From: Roseateles sp. XES5
Lineage (GTDB): Bacteria > Pseudomonadota > Alphaproteobacteria > Rhizobiales > Rhizobiaceae
DNA length: 64,000 bases
Direction: 5' to 3'
NCBI RefSeq assembly: GCF_020535545.1
Contig: NZ_CP084754.1
Location: 186,001 to 250,000, forward strand
Numbering within the stretch: position 1 is the stretch's first letter; each line of letters starts with the position of its first letter. The position numbers were made by a program, and so were the translations under genes. The notes below the pieces were generated by a model. It was not told where the DNA came from. It made no database searches and was given only the letters and a program-made list of their open reading frames with translations. Positions 1-7,936 of this stretch are shown one piece after another.

Positions 1-1
1 C

Positions 2-280
2 GCGGACCGCTTCGTGGAACTCGGCCACCGCATTCCCGGCAACACGGTCGAAGACCTGATCAAGGGGCTCGACAGCCATGTCGGCACGCCGGACGACGTC
101 ATCGCCTCGCTCAAGGCCGATACCACGCTCGCCCGCGCCACCGATATCGTCTTCCAGGTCCACTCCATCGATCCGCCGCACGCGGATATCCTCCGCTCCA
201 TCGAACTGATCGCCGCCGAGGTCGCCCCCGCCCTCGGCTGGCGTGGGCCGTCGAAACCGCAGCTCGTCGCTGCGCAGTAA
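2..280 (+). CDS. FMN-dependent luciferase-like monooxygenase, C-terminal fragment
   Basis: The reading frame is open from the left edge of the window and only the last 92 residues are visible, so this is the 3' end of a gene. The piece contains the GTPDDVIASL segment common near the C-terminus of luciferase-like (LLM) flavin monooxygenases, followed by helical sequence and a short tail. The two genes after it belong to families (CMD domain protein and alkylhydroperoxidase domain protein of the Avi_7170/Avi_7169 type, recalled from memory) that are known to accompany an LLM monooxygenase of the KPN_01858 type, which supports the call. Substrate is unknown. The upstream part is outside the window. 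Confidence 0.7.
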   Translation, partial: ADRFVELGHRIPGNTVEDLIKGLDSHVGTPDDVIASLKADTTLARATDIVFQVHSIDPPHADILRSIELIAAEVAPALGWRGPSKPQLVAAQ

Positions 281-295
281 CCAAGAGAGACTTCC

Positions 296-892
296 ATGAC
301 CGATACGATCGACATCATCGACCATCTGGCCGGCATCGCCCCTCAGACCAGGGGCGACGCGCTGCGCACCCGCCGTCCCGTAACGCGCGAGCACGCCCAG
401 AAGAGCTGGCGCGCCCTCTTCACGCCCACTGACGCCGGCGCGGTGTCGCTGCCCGAGCGCTTCGCCGTCGCGGCCTTCGTTGCCGCGCTGCATGGCGCGC
501 CGCAGATCGCCGCCTTCTACGGCGAAAGGCTCGCGGAGGCGGAAAACGGCCCGGCGCTCCTGTCCACCGTGAAGGGGCTTGCCGCGCTTCACGCCGCCGA
601 AGGGCCTTATGGCCGCTATCCTGCCGGGCCCCTCAGCGCCGAGGATGCCGACGGTCCCGTCTTCAGCATCGGCGAAGCCGACCGTGCAGTGCTCGGCGAC
701 CGGCTCGCCGCCGCGCTGGAGCATGCGCATCTTCTGGTCTACCGCCCGCGCGAGGCGAGCCCCGCCGCCCTGCAGACCTTGCTGTCCGCCGGCTGGAGCA
801 CGACCGGCATCGTCACGCTCTCCCAGCTCGTTTCCTTCCTCGCCTTTCAGATCCGCGTCGTCGCCGGCCTGAAGACCCTTGCAGCCGCCTGA
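296..892 (+). CDS. CMD domain protein (Avi_7170-like)
   Basis: A 198-residue protein starting 15 bases after the monooxygenase stop, with GAGAG as ribosome site. It resembles the carboxymuconolactone-decarboxylase (CMD/AhpD-like) fold in its all-helical pattern and in the SLPERFAVAAFVAALHGAP and LSQLVSFLAFQIRVVAGL segments. The CxxC peroxidatic motif of AhpD is absent, so it is unlikely to be a peroxidase on its own. It sits between an LLM monooxygenase and a CxxC-containing paralogue. The three are probably co-transcribed and work together in an uncharacterised oxidative step. Cytoplasmic: no signal peptide. Confidence 0.7.
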   Translation: MTDTIDIIDHLAGIAPQTRGDALRTRRPVTREHAQKSWRALFTPTDAGAVSLPERFAVAAFVAALHGAPQIAAFYGERLAEAENGPALLSTVKGLAALHAAEGPYGRYPAGPLSAEDADGPVFSIGEADRAVLGDRLAAALEHAHLLVYRPREASPAALQTLLSAGWSTTGIVTLSQLVSFLAFQIRVVAGLKTLAAA

Positions 893-903
893 CGGAGCCT
901 TCC

Positions 904-1509
904 ATGACCGACACCATCATCGAACCCGCCATCGAAAACCCGCCCGTCGCCTTCACGCAGGATCATATCGGCTGGACCGCATGGTTGCCGCCGCTCGCCG
1001 AAGACGAGCTGAACGAGCGCCACTACGAGGCGCTGGTCGACAAGGCGCGTGCCAAATCAGGCTATTTTGCCCTGCTGGTGCGCGATCCGGATATCCTGGA
1101 AGCCCGCACCAAGACCGACAACGACATCTTCTACAACACGAAGGACGGCCTGCCGCGCGCCGAGCGGGAGCTCGCCGCCACCGCCGCCTCGCGCCTCAAC
1201 GGCTGCATCCTGTGCGCCTCCGTGCATTCGCGCTTCGCCACGCAGCATTCCAAGCGCCCGGAAGACGTGCAGAAGCTGCTCGACGAGGGCCTTTCCGCCG
1301 ATCTCGGCGAGCGGTGGAATGCCATCGTCGCCGCCTCCGCCGCGCTCAGCGCCACGCCGCCGGCCTTCGGCACGGCGCATGTGGAGCGTCTGCGCGCCGC
1401 AGGCCTTGCCGACGAGGAGATTTCCGACCTCGTGCACGGCGCCTCGTTCTTCAACTGGGCGAACCGCCTGATGCTCTCGCTGGGTGAGCCGACGCCGGCG
1501 GCAGCCTGA
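904..1509 (+). CDS. alkylhydroperoxidase AhpD-like protein (Avi_7169-like)
   Basis: A 201-residue CMD/AhpD family protein, 11 bases after the previous gene. The active-site signature is visible: Glu89 upstream, then Cys101-Ile-Leu-Cys104 and His108, matching the E...CxxCxxxH arrangement of AhpD-type thiol peroxidases. The family reduces hydroperoxides through the redox-active Cys pair. Here it is the third gene of an LLM monooxygenase / CMD / AhpD-like set, so a role in disposing of a peroxide or hydroperoxy intermediate of the flavin enzyme is an inference. No signal peptide; cytoplasmic. Confidence 0.75.
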   Translation: MTDTIIEPAIENPPVAFTQDHIGWTAWLPPLAEDELNERHYEALVDKARAKSGYFALLVRDPDILEARTKTDNDIFYNTKDGLPRAERELAATAASRLNGCILCASVHSRFATQHSKRPEDVQKLLDEGLSADLGERWNAIVAASAALSATPPAFGTAHVERLRAAGLADEEISDLVHGASFFNWANRLMLSLGEPTPAAA

Positions 1510-1560
1510 AACGTTCCCGGGAACCGGTCGCCAGTGCCTTCAGGCCATGGCGATTGGCCC

Positions 1561-1662
1561 TAGAGTTTGTCAGGGAAAAGTGGGAACCGGTTTTCCCGAA
1601 AAGACAAACGAAAACAAAAGAGTTTAGTGCATGTCTGGTTCAATCTGAACCTGACATGCGCT
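1561..1662. repeat. RIME-like rhizobial intergenic repeat, copy A
   Basis: About 100 bases made of TAGAGTTTGTCAGGG, a palindromic block around GGAACCGGTTTTCCC, an A-rich spacer (ACAAACGAAAACAAAAG) and a second inverted repeat CATGTCTGGTTCA / TGAACCTGACATG. A near-identical copy lies at 36518-36618. The organisation is that of rhizobial intergenic mosaic elements. It ends at the stop codon of the lipoprotein gene and may serve as a transcription terminator or mRNA stabiliser. Confidence 0.8.
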
Positions 1663-3079
1663 AACCATCCGCGAGCGGCAGGGTCGCCACCCGGCTACCG
1701 CGGAAGATCTCGTGGAAGGTCGAGGATGGCACCGGCTCCTCGAAATCCTTGTAGAGGCAGCGTGCCTCCACCACGATATCGTAGCCGACGGTTGCCGTGT
1801 CTTCCCCCAGCGCAAGAACGGGCAGGACGCCGTTCCACACCTCGCCGTCGCAGTGGAAGGGCAAGGCCTGCGGGCGCGCCTTCTGCGGCACGGCGATCTC
1901 CTCGGCGAGAACAGTCGTCCATTGCGGCTCGTCCGTCTCGCAGTCGGCGGTGCAGCGCGACAGCGCCACCTGACCGTTGTCGGTCAGCATGGCGATATGC
2001 GGGCGGCCGTCCCTGTCGAAGGCAAGGTCGGTGCCCTCGCCCACGCCCTTGCCGGGATTGACGGCATTGGCCGACCAGCCATCCTCCGTATCGCAGTTCT
2101 CGTTGCACCAGGCGTAAAGCAGCTGGTGGGCAAGGTCCGGCGCCTCCGTGCCGTCGCCGGCAAAGAGCGCGAGGCGCGGCTTGCCCTCCGGCGTGAAGGC
2201 GAGATCCCAGGTCGGGCTCGGATAGGATCCGCTGCCCTGCTGCACGATGAAGGTGCGCTTCCAGTTCGCCTTGTCGGCGCAGGCGGCCGCGCAGCCGTAG
2301 TAGTAGAGGCCCTGCTTGAGCTGCGTGCCGTCCTCCGCGAAGGGATAGAGGCCGGCGACGACGCCCATTGCGCCGTTCTCTGCCACCGCCAGCGCCGGCT
2401 TGTTGAAGGACTCCGCGCTGTAGCCGACATGCACGGCAAGGTCGGTCTCGCTCCAGTTCGCGCGCTCGGTGCAGCCCTTGTCGCAGGCCATGACGAAGGC
2501 ACCGTAGTGGTCCGGCTCGATGAGATAATTGGCGTCGGTATAGATGAACCGCGGGTTGCCCTTGCCGTCGAGCAAGAAGGTGCGGTCCGGCACGCGCGTC
2601 GTCAGCGCCTCGCTGACGAGATTGTCGCCGCTCTCGGCAATGCGCGCGAACGTCCAGTTGCCGGTTTCCGCGCAATCGCCATCGCATTCACCGTAGGAGT
2701 AGGTCCGGTTATGGCTGGTTTCCTCGCTTGGCGGGCGAGCGATGACGTAGAGGCGCGGCTTGCCCTCCGGCGTTACGGCAAGCTGCAACTTGATCGCATT
2801 CGGGAAGGAAATAGCGGCCACCGACCAGTTTTCCCGGTCCGAGCCGCAATCGTCCCCCGTGCAGACGCCATAGAAGATCTGGTCCTTCGTCTTGCCGTCG
2901 TAACCGGTGAAGGCCATGTGCAGGCGTCCGTCCGCGCCGCGCGCCAAAGCGATGCTGGAGGATTCCTGCTCGGGTGCAGGGAAGAACCCGCCGGGTTCAG
3001 ACGCCTCGGAGCGGCCGCAGGCGGCAAGGAGAAGGGACATGCAGGAAACGGTAAGAACTGCCGCGAACAGCCTGAACAT
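1661..3079 (-). CDS. lipoprotein with six cysteine-pair repeats
   Basis: A 472-residue predicted lipoprotein: hydrophobic N-terminus with lipobox LLAAC, lipidated Cys21. The mature part holds six repeats in which a Cys pair (C73/C78, C132/C136, C199/C203, C263/C267, C325/C329, C376/C380) is followed by an acidic/polar stretch and a Trp (N-W, G-W or Q-W). Between them lie segments such as TPEGKPRL or RDGRPHIA that resemble blades of a six-bladed beta-propeller. Function unknown. Probably an outer-membrane or periplasmic protein with each blade locked by a disulfide. Monocistronic, followed by a RIME-like element. The ribosome site before the start is weak. Confidence 0.6.
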   Translation of the reverse strand: MFRLFAAVLTVSCMSLLLAACGRSEASEPGGFFPAPEQESSSIALARGADGRLHMAFTGYDGKTKDQIFYGVCTGDDCGSDRENWSVAAISFPNAIKLQLAVTPEGKPRLYVIARPPSEETSHNRTYSYGECDGDCAETGNWTFARIAESGDNLVSEALTTRVPDRTFLLDGKGNPRFIYTDANYLIEPDHYGAFVMACDKGCTERANWSETDLAVHVGYSAESFNKPALAVAENGAMGVVAGLYPFAEDGTQLKQGLYYYGCAAACADKANWKRTFIVQQGSGSYPSPTWDLAFTPEGKPRLALFAGDGTEAPDLAHQLLYAWCNENCDTEDGWSANAVNPGKGVGEGTDLAFDRDGRPHIAMLTDNGQVALSRCTADCETDEPQWTTVLAEEIAVPQKARPQALPFHCDGEVWNGVLPVLALGEDTATVGYDIVVEARCLYKDFEEPVPSSTFHEIFRGSRVATLPLADG

Positions 3080-3171
3080 AATCGTAAATTGCCTATCGAA
3101 ATCATGGGTTGCGAACGGGGATGACGGTTCTCGTCATCCGCCTATTCGCCGCAGGGACAAAAATCGTCCCC

Positions 3172-3276
3172 AGAGCATTTCCGGCGAAATCCGGTTCACC
3201 GGAAATGCTCCAGCTTTTTGTTCTTACCGCATTGTCCGAAGCCGAAGCGATCCCGCTTCGCCTGGACATGCTTTAG
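3172..3276. repeat. RIME-like intergenic repeat abutting the lrgB stop
   Basis: Two inverted repeats separated by a T-rich spacer: GAGCATTTCCGG / CCGGAAATGCTC (3173-3211) and a CCGAAGCGATCCCGCTTCGC block inside a TCCG...GGACATGC frame. Read on the minus strand it begins CTAAAGCATGTCC, and its TAA is the stop codon of lrgB. This is a typical RIME architecture. It fills most of the space between lrgB and the lipoprotein promoter. Confidence 0.75.
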
Positions 3277-3977
3277 AGGAAGAGATGGACGATGAGCGAT
3301 GTCAGGACCGCATTGAGACCCATCGCGATGCCGGAGAAGAGGCCGGCGACCGGATCGACCGCGTAGGCGCGCGCCGTACCGATGCCATGTGAGGCAAGCC
3401 CCGCCGCAAAGCCGCGGGCGCTGTAGTCCTTGATGCGCATGGCGTTCATCATCGGCGTGACGACGATGGCGCCGCAAATACCGGTGAGAACGACAACCGC
3501 CGCCGTCAGCGCCGGGTCGCCGGCGAGGCCCGAGGAAATGGCCATGGCGACCGCCGCCGTGGTGGATTTCGGCGCGAGCGAGGCGACGACCGACGGCGAG
3601 AAGCCGAAGAGATGGGCGAAGAACACCGTCGAGCCGACCGCCGCAACGCTGCCGACGACGAGCGCGCACAGCATGGGCACGAGGTTGCTCTTCACCAGCG
3701 CGAGCTTTTCGTAGAGCGGAATGCCGAGCGCGACGGTGGCCGGTCCGAGCAGGAAATGGATGAACTGCGCGCCCGCGAAATAGGCGCTGTATTCGATGCC
3801 GGCGACCAGGAGAATGACGGAGATGGCGGCGATCGACAGCATGATCGGGTTGAGCAGTGCATTGCCGGGGCTGAGCTGCGCGATGCGTGTTGCGGCGAGC
3901 CAGACGACGAGCGTGCCGGCAAGCCACAGCAGCGGCGAGGTGGTGAGATAGACCCAGAGACCGCTATTCATCCGCAT
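3273..3977 (-). CDS. lrgB: LrgB-family membrane protein
   Basis: A 234-residue polytopic inner-membrane protein of the CidB/LrgB family. The signatures IPLYEKL, LAPKSTTAAVAMAIS and ASHGIGTARA are clearly present, with several hydrophobic spans covering the whole length. The family modulates murein hydrolase activity and cell lysis, or carries small organic acids (glycolate/pyruvate export has been reported for relatives). It overlaps the upstream lrgA by 14 bases and uses a GGGAGG site inside lrgA, so the two are translationally coupled. Confidence 0.9.
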   Translation of the reverse strand: MRMNSGLWVYLTTSPLLWLAGTLVVWLAATRIAQLSPGNALLNPIMLSIAAISVILLVAGIEYSAYFAGAQFIHFLLGPATVALGIPLYEKLALVKSNLVPMLCALVVGSVAAVGSTVFFAHLFGFSPSVVASLAPKSTTAAVAMAISSGLAGDPALTAAVVVLTGICGAIVVTPMMNAMRIKDYSARGFAAGLASHGIGTARAYAVDPVAGLFSGIAMGLNAVLTSLIVHLFL

Positions 3978-4338
3978 AGCCTCCCGTCAGCCGCTTCACC
4001 AGGATGAAGGCCCAGACCGTCACGGTCAGCGTAATCACCGTCGACAGCAGCACGATGGCGAGAAGCGCGAAGCCCCGGTCGCGGATGAGGTCGAAGTGCT
4101 GGATGATGCCGACGCCGGCCGGCACGAAGAGAATGCCGAGATTGGCGAGGATCGCTCTCGATGTTTCCAGCGTCTGCTGGTGGGCGGGTTGCAGGGCCTT
4201 CATGCCACCGGTCGCCACCAGCGCCACGGCGACCATGGCCATGCCGATGACCGGGCCGGGCACCAGACCGCCGAGGAAATAGGCGGTGATTTCACCGACC
4301 AGCTGAAAGACAAGAAGAATGGTGATTCCAACGAGCAT
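3964..4338 (-). CDS. lrgA: CidA/LrgA-family holin-like protein
   Basis: A 124-residue protein with four predicted membrane spans, containing LVGEITAYFLGGLVPGPVIGMAMV, NLGILFVPAGVGI and a charged C-terminal tail. These are the marks of the CidA/LrgA holin-like family, and the length is normal. It precedes and overlaps lrgB, the usual pair. GGAGG lies seven bases before the start. No LytSR-type regulator is next to it. Confidence 0.88.
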   Translation of the reverse strand: MLVGITILLVFQLVGEITAYFLGGLVPGPVIGMAMVAVALVATGGMKALQPAHQQTLETSRAILANLGILFVPAGVGIIQHFDLIRDRGFALLAIVLLSTVITLTVTVWAFILVKRLTGGYADE

Positions 4339-4432
4339 CTGCGCCTCCGTGACTGGCCGCTCACTATGCTTGTTTTGAGGGAAAACGGGAGGCGAAACAT
4401 GGCTTCATCAGGCTTTTCCCCGGTCAAACGCG

Positions 4433-4461
4433 AAGCCCCGGGCGACGGACGCCCGGGGCTT
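4433..4461 (-). terminator. hairpin terminator after the NCS1 transporter
   Basis: Perfect 12-base-pair stem AAGCCCCGGGCG / CGCCCGGGGCTT with a five-base loop, downstream of the NCS1 transporter stop on the minus strand. The T tract is weak (GCGTTTGACC), so termination efficiency is uncertain. It separates the transporter from lrgA. Confidence 0.7.
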
Positions 4462-4517
4462 GCTGGACCGGCTGCGGCTTGGGAAAGCGCCGCCGGTCGT
4501 GTTGGCTGAGCCGCCGG

Positions 4518-5969
4518 TTATGCCGGATAGGGCTTGCCCATCCGGGCGGCGCGCAGCACGTAGTAGATGACACCCGAAATGGCGACGCCGAAGAACCAGC
4601 CATAGACGCCCCACCAGGAGGGCATGATGTCGGTCAGGCCCGGCAGAATCGACGAGAAGAGGATGCCGATGGCGGCCGCGATCAGCGCATTGACGTGCCA
4701 GCCGTTCTCGAAGCGGAACTCGCCGTCCTCCCGGTAGAGCGCCTCGACATTTACCCGGCCTTTGCGGATCAGGTAGTAGTCGACCATCATGACGCCGAAG
4801 ACCGGACCCATCGTGTTGCCGATCATGTTGACGAAGTGCGCTGCGCCGCCCTCCCAGGGAGCGAACGGATAGAGCACGAGCGCGATCAACGCCGCGATAT
4901 AGCCGCCCTTCTTGAAGTCGATGTGCTTCGGGAAGACGTTGGCGAAGTCGAAGGCCGGCGAGACGAAGTTGGCGACAACGTTGATGCCGAGCGTTGCCAC
5001 GGCGAAGGTGAGCGCGGCAAGCAGCGCCAGGAAGATGCTGTCGAACTTGGCCGAGATCTGGTCGGGATGCAGCAGCACCTCGCCATAGACGTTGTAGGCG
5101 GCGATGGTGGTGACGCCGGCGACCAGCGAGAAGAGGATCAGGTTGACCGGCAGGCCCCAGAGGTTGCCGACGGTCAGCGAACGTTCGCTGGGGCAGTAAC
5201 GCGAGAAGTCGCAGAAGTTGAGATAGAGCGCCGAGAAGTAGGTGACCCAGATGGCGGCCACCGCGCCAAGGGCCGCAAGAGACCCGGGAACGCCCGGCAC
5301 GCCGGCATCCTTCGTCTTCTCCAGAAGAACGTCCATCGGGATCGTGTGGCTGAGCGAGAAGCCGCCGGCCTTGACGACGAGATAGACGGCGAGCAGCAGC
5401 ATCATGATCCAGACGGCGGGACCGGCCCAGTCCTGGAACTTGCGCACCGTTTCCATGCCGTTCTGGATGATCAGGAGCTGCAGACCCCAGACGACGACGT
5501 AGCAGATCAGTTCCAGCGTCGAGTGACCGAGCATGTGACTCGACTGATGGAACTGCAGCAGGCTTTCGTTGCGGATGAGCAGAGCAACGATGGCGCCCGA
5601 GGCGGCGGCGGTCTGCGCGCCGTACCAGAAGCAGGCGACGATGGCCCGCACGATGGCCGGGAAGTTCGCCCCCCAGATGCCGAAGGAGGCGCGGGCGAGA
5701 ACCGGGAACGGCACGCCGGTGCGCACGCCGGCAACGCCGACCATGTGCATCAGGAAGAAGATGATGAGCGAGCCGACGCCGATGGCGAGGAGGAAGTTCA
5801 TGAAACTTCCGCAGAACAGGAACAGACTGGCGGCAAGATAGTAGCCCCACAGGCTGTGCACGTCTGACGTCCAGACGTTGAAGATGGAAAAGGCCCCCCA
5901 ATTGCGCTCTTTCGCGGGCGCAAGGTCCTCGTTGTACAGTTGCGGTGATGCACCGGGCGGTATCGTCAT
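4518..5969 (-). CDS. NCS1-family nucleobase/hydantoin:cation symporter
   Basis: A 483-residue inner-membrane transporter with about twelve hydrophobic spans. NWGAFSIFNVWTSDVHS near the N-terminus, RASFGIWGANFPAIVRA, ACFWYGAQTA and the late FVNMIGNTMGPVFGVMMVDYYLIRK segment are typical of the NCS1 family (cytosine, uracil, allantoin and hydantoin transporters such as CodB, PucI and Mhp1). Start fixed by AGGAGGAGAAC. It lies downstream of an operon encoding PyrK- and PyrD-like proteins, so a pyrimidine- or hydantoin-like substrate is plausible, but the sequence does not settle it. Confidence 0.85.
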   Translation of the reverse strand: MTIPPGASPQLYNEDLAPAKERNWGAFSIFNVWTSDVHSLWGYYLAASLFLFCGSFMNFLLAIGVGSLIIFFLMHMVGVAGVRTGVPFPVLARASFGIWGANFPAIVRAIVACFWYGAQTAAASGAIVALLIRNESLLQFHQSSHMLGHSTLELICYVVVWGLQLLIIQNGMETVRKFQDWAGPAVWIMMLLLAVYLVVKAGGFSLSHTIPMDVLLEKTKDAGVPGVPGSLAALGAVAAIWVTYFSALYLNFCDFSRYCPSERSLTVGNLWGLPVNLILFSLVAGVTTIAAYNVYGEVLLHPDQISAKFDSIFLALLAALTFAVATLGINVVANFVSPAFDFANVFPKHIDFKKGGYIAALIALVLYPFAPWEGGAAHFVNMIGNTMGPVFGVMMVDYYLIRKGRVNVEALYREDGEFRFENGWHVNALIAAAIGILFSSILPGLTDIMPSWWGVYGWFFGVAISGVIYYVLRAARMGKPYPA

Positions 5970-6096
5970 CGTGTTCTCCTCCTGAGACGTTGACCCCTGT
6001 GGCGCGGAACCTGATCCTGTGTTTTAGGCCTGTCAATCTGGAGAAAAAAGCACGGCCGAAACGCCGCTCGGCGGAAAGAGAACGATCCGAGCAAAA

Positions 6097-6108
6097 ATTG
6101 TTAACAAT
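6097..6108. promoter_or_regulatory. 12-bp palindrome upstream of the NCS1 transporter
   Basis: The perfect palindrome ATTGTTAACAAT lies about 128 bases before the transporter start, in the 324-base gap 5970-6293. It is an AT-rich patch in GC-rich DNA and is a candidate operator. The rest of the gap holds the likely promoter and, next to the PyrD-like stop, a weak 7-bp hairpin (6242-6265, GCCGCCG/CGGCGGC). No open frame in the gap looks coding. Confidence 0.4.
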
Positions 6109-6293
6109 ACCAGCCCTTTATAAAGCGCCTGCTGGCGTTCAAGAGCAGCGCCTTTCTTGAAAGCGCATAATACTTTCAATTTTCGGAGTAAAATCCTTCA
6201 GGAAAATCGGGGTAATCCACATGGCAACGGCGGACCGGAGAGCCGCCGTGCTTCCTCCCGGCGGCATCTGACCCAGGAAGCGCCAGAGACTCG

Positions 6294-7244
6294 TCAAGCC
6301 TCGGGCGCGACCTCGGCGCGGGCGCAGCCGCGGATTTCGTCGAGCGAGCGCACGCCGAGCCGTTCCAGCAGGGCATGGAGATCGTCGAGGAGGCGGGGGA
6401 AATAGTCCGGGCGGCTCATGCTGGCCGCGCCGATCTGCACGACATGGGCGCCGGCCATGATGAACTCCACCACGTCCTCGGCGGTGGTGATGCCGCCCGA
6501 GGCGATGACCGGACGGTTCGCCACCTGCGCCGCCTGCACGCAGCGCCAAAGCGCGAAGGGCTTCACCCCCGAGCCGGAATAGCCGCCGAAGCCGGTGGTG
6601 CCGCAGGCGAAGATACGCCGCTCGATATCGATGCGCGCGCCGGGAATGGCGTTGAAGAGCACCGTTCCGTCCGCACCGCCGCGCTCGGAGGCCGAAACGA
6701 AGTCCTCGATGATCATCTTGGCGGAGGTCGCCGCCTTCGACCAGAGCAGCACCTTGCCGTCGGCCGCCGCGGACAGCGTGCGGAACATGTCCTCGTTGTT
6801 TGCCGGATTGTCCCAATAGGAGGGCTCGTCCCGGCCGGCATAGGGGAAGTTGCCGTTGACCTCGACACCGGCGATGCGCCCGCTTTCCACGCAGGTGCGG
6901 ATCATGTCGGCGAGCTGCGCACGGGTCGGCGCCTTGATGTTGACGAAGACCGGCACCTCTTCGGCCGGCAGGTGCGGCAGCACTTCGGCGATGAAGCGCT
7001 CCAGCGTCATGTTGTTGATGCCGAAGGCGGAGATATAGCCGTTTTCCGTATGGGCGAAGCGGCGGCAGCGGTTCGGTTCGCCCTGCCAGGGCAGGAAGGA
7101 GTTGGCCACCACGGCACCGAGGCGGGTAATGTCGAAGGCATCGAGATATTCGATGATGTTGCCGAAGGTGCCTGCCGCCGACATGACGGGGTTCTTGAAG
7201 GTGACGCTGCGTGCGCCCATCGGGAGGGTTACGGAAAGGTCCAT
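6294..7244 (-). CDS. dihydroorotate dehydrogenase-like FMN protein (class 1B type) lacking the catalytic Cys
   Basis: A 316-residue TIM-barrel flavoprotein related to PyrD class 1B and the PreA half of dihydropyrimidine dehydrogenase. Visible family features are NPVMSAAGTFG near the N-terminus, VPVFVNIKAPT, and the phosphate-binding end PVIASGGITTAEDVVEFIMAGAHVVQIGAA. In the motif that normally reads N-x-S-C-P-N, this protein has N130-G-N-F133-P-Y, so the catalytic cysteine is Phe. The gene is ten bases downstream of a PyrK-like subunit, implying an FMN / FAD-2Fe2S complex acting on a substrate other than, or in addition to, dihydroorotate. Calling it pyrD would be unsafe. Confidence 0.75.
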   Translation of the reverse strand: MDLSVTLPMGARSVTFKNPVMSAAGTFGNIIEYLDAFDITRLGAVVANSFLPWQGEPNRCRRFAHTENGYISAFGINNMTLERFIAEVLPHLPAEEVPVFVNIKAPTRAQLADMIRTCVESGRIAGVEVNGNFPYAGRDEPSYWDNPANNEDMFRTLSAAADGKVLLWSKAATSAKMIIEDFVSASERGGADGTVLFNAIPGARIDIERRIFACGTTGFGGYSGSGVKPFALWRCVQAAQVANRPVIASGGITTAEDVVEFIMAGAHVVQIGAASMSRPDYFPRLLDDLHALLERLGVRSLDEIRGCARAEVAPEA

Positions 7245-7254
7245 GCCGGCAGCC

Positions 7255-7932
7255 TCAAATATAGGGTACGGAAGCGAAGCGAAGACGCACGAGATTCACG
7301 CGTTGAAGCGCAAACCACGGCCCGCGACGACAGCTCGCCTCGCCATCCTTGCAATCCGTCAGGTTGACGTGACAGCTCCGGCAGGCGCCGATGCCGCAGC
7401 TCATGTCCATATTGGCGTAGAGGTAGGGATCGGCTCCCGGAAACGCCGCCGCGAAGGCCTCGAGCCGCGCCGGCTCCAGGGCCAGGAAGATCGACGTCCA
7501 GTCGCCGCTCTCTCCGAGACGCTGGCGGAGGACCTCCCAGAGATCCACGCCCGGCTCCTCCACGATGAGTTCCGCTCCAAGCTGTGCGAAAGGCGCGACG
7601 CGGTAGAGGAAGGCGGGCGTCGTGACGACCAGCGACCCCGGACCGGGGGAAACGGCAGGCTCTTCGTTCGACCAGACCGCCAGCCTCGCGCCCGCCTTCG
7701 GCGCGCGGTCGTCGGCCTCGAAACGCGCCACCAGCACGGCGCGTGCGCCTTCGACGGTCTCGACCGTGGCGATGCGACAGCGCGGGCTATGGCGCTCCTC
7801 GGCAAAGAGCATCGTCTGGCCGGGCCGCGCGGGACCGGCAAGGCCTGATAGCGTGAGGCGCAGCCAGCGGCGCGCGCCATCGCGCCGCATCTCTTCGATT
7901 GTCAGGATTTCGGTTTCGCAAAGAGGACGCAT
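7255..7932 (-). CDS. PyrK-like FAD/2Fe-2S electron-transfer subunit
   Basis: A 225-residue protein resembling the PyrK subunit of class 1B dihydroorotate dehydrogenase. It has an N-terminal ferredoxin-reductase-like barrel and a C-terminal iron-sulfur motif: Cys179-Gly-Ile-Gly-Ala-Cys184-Arg-Ser-Cys187, then Cys194 and Cys201. The C-G-x-G-x-C-x-x-C pattern is the PyrK cluster signature. It would pass electrons between NAD(H) and the flavin of the PyrD-like protein encoded directly after it. The start is four bases after the abgT stop, so it is in one operon with a p-aminobenzoyl-glutamate-type transporter. That setting differs from de novo pyrimidine synthesis loci. Confidence 0.75.
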   Translation of the reverse strand: MRPLCETEILTIEEMRRDGARRWLRLTLSGLAGPARPGQTMLFAEERHSPRCRIATVETVEGARAVLVARFEADDRAPKAGARLAVWSNEEPAVSPGPGSLVVTTPAFLYRVAPFAQLGAELIVEEPGVDLWEVLRQRLGESGDWTSIFLALEPARLEAFAAAFPGADPYLYANMDMSCGIGACRSCHVNLTDCKDGEASCRRGPWFALQRVNLVRLRFASVPYI

Positions 7933-7936
7933 GGTG

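Noticed and set aside
1567-2061. A 164-codon plus-strand frame starting in the repeat at 1561
   Set aside because: It crosses the RIME-like element and then runs antisense to the lipoprotein; Arg/Pro/Ser-rich nonsense.
6242-6265. Possible terminator after the PyrD-like gene
   Set aside because: Only a 7-bp stem with a 10-base loop and no T run; too weak to report as a separate terminator.
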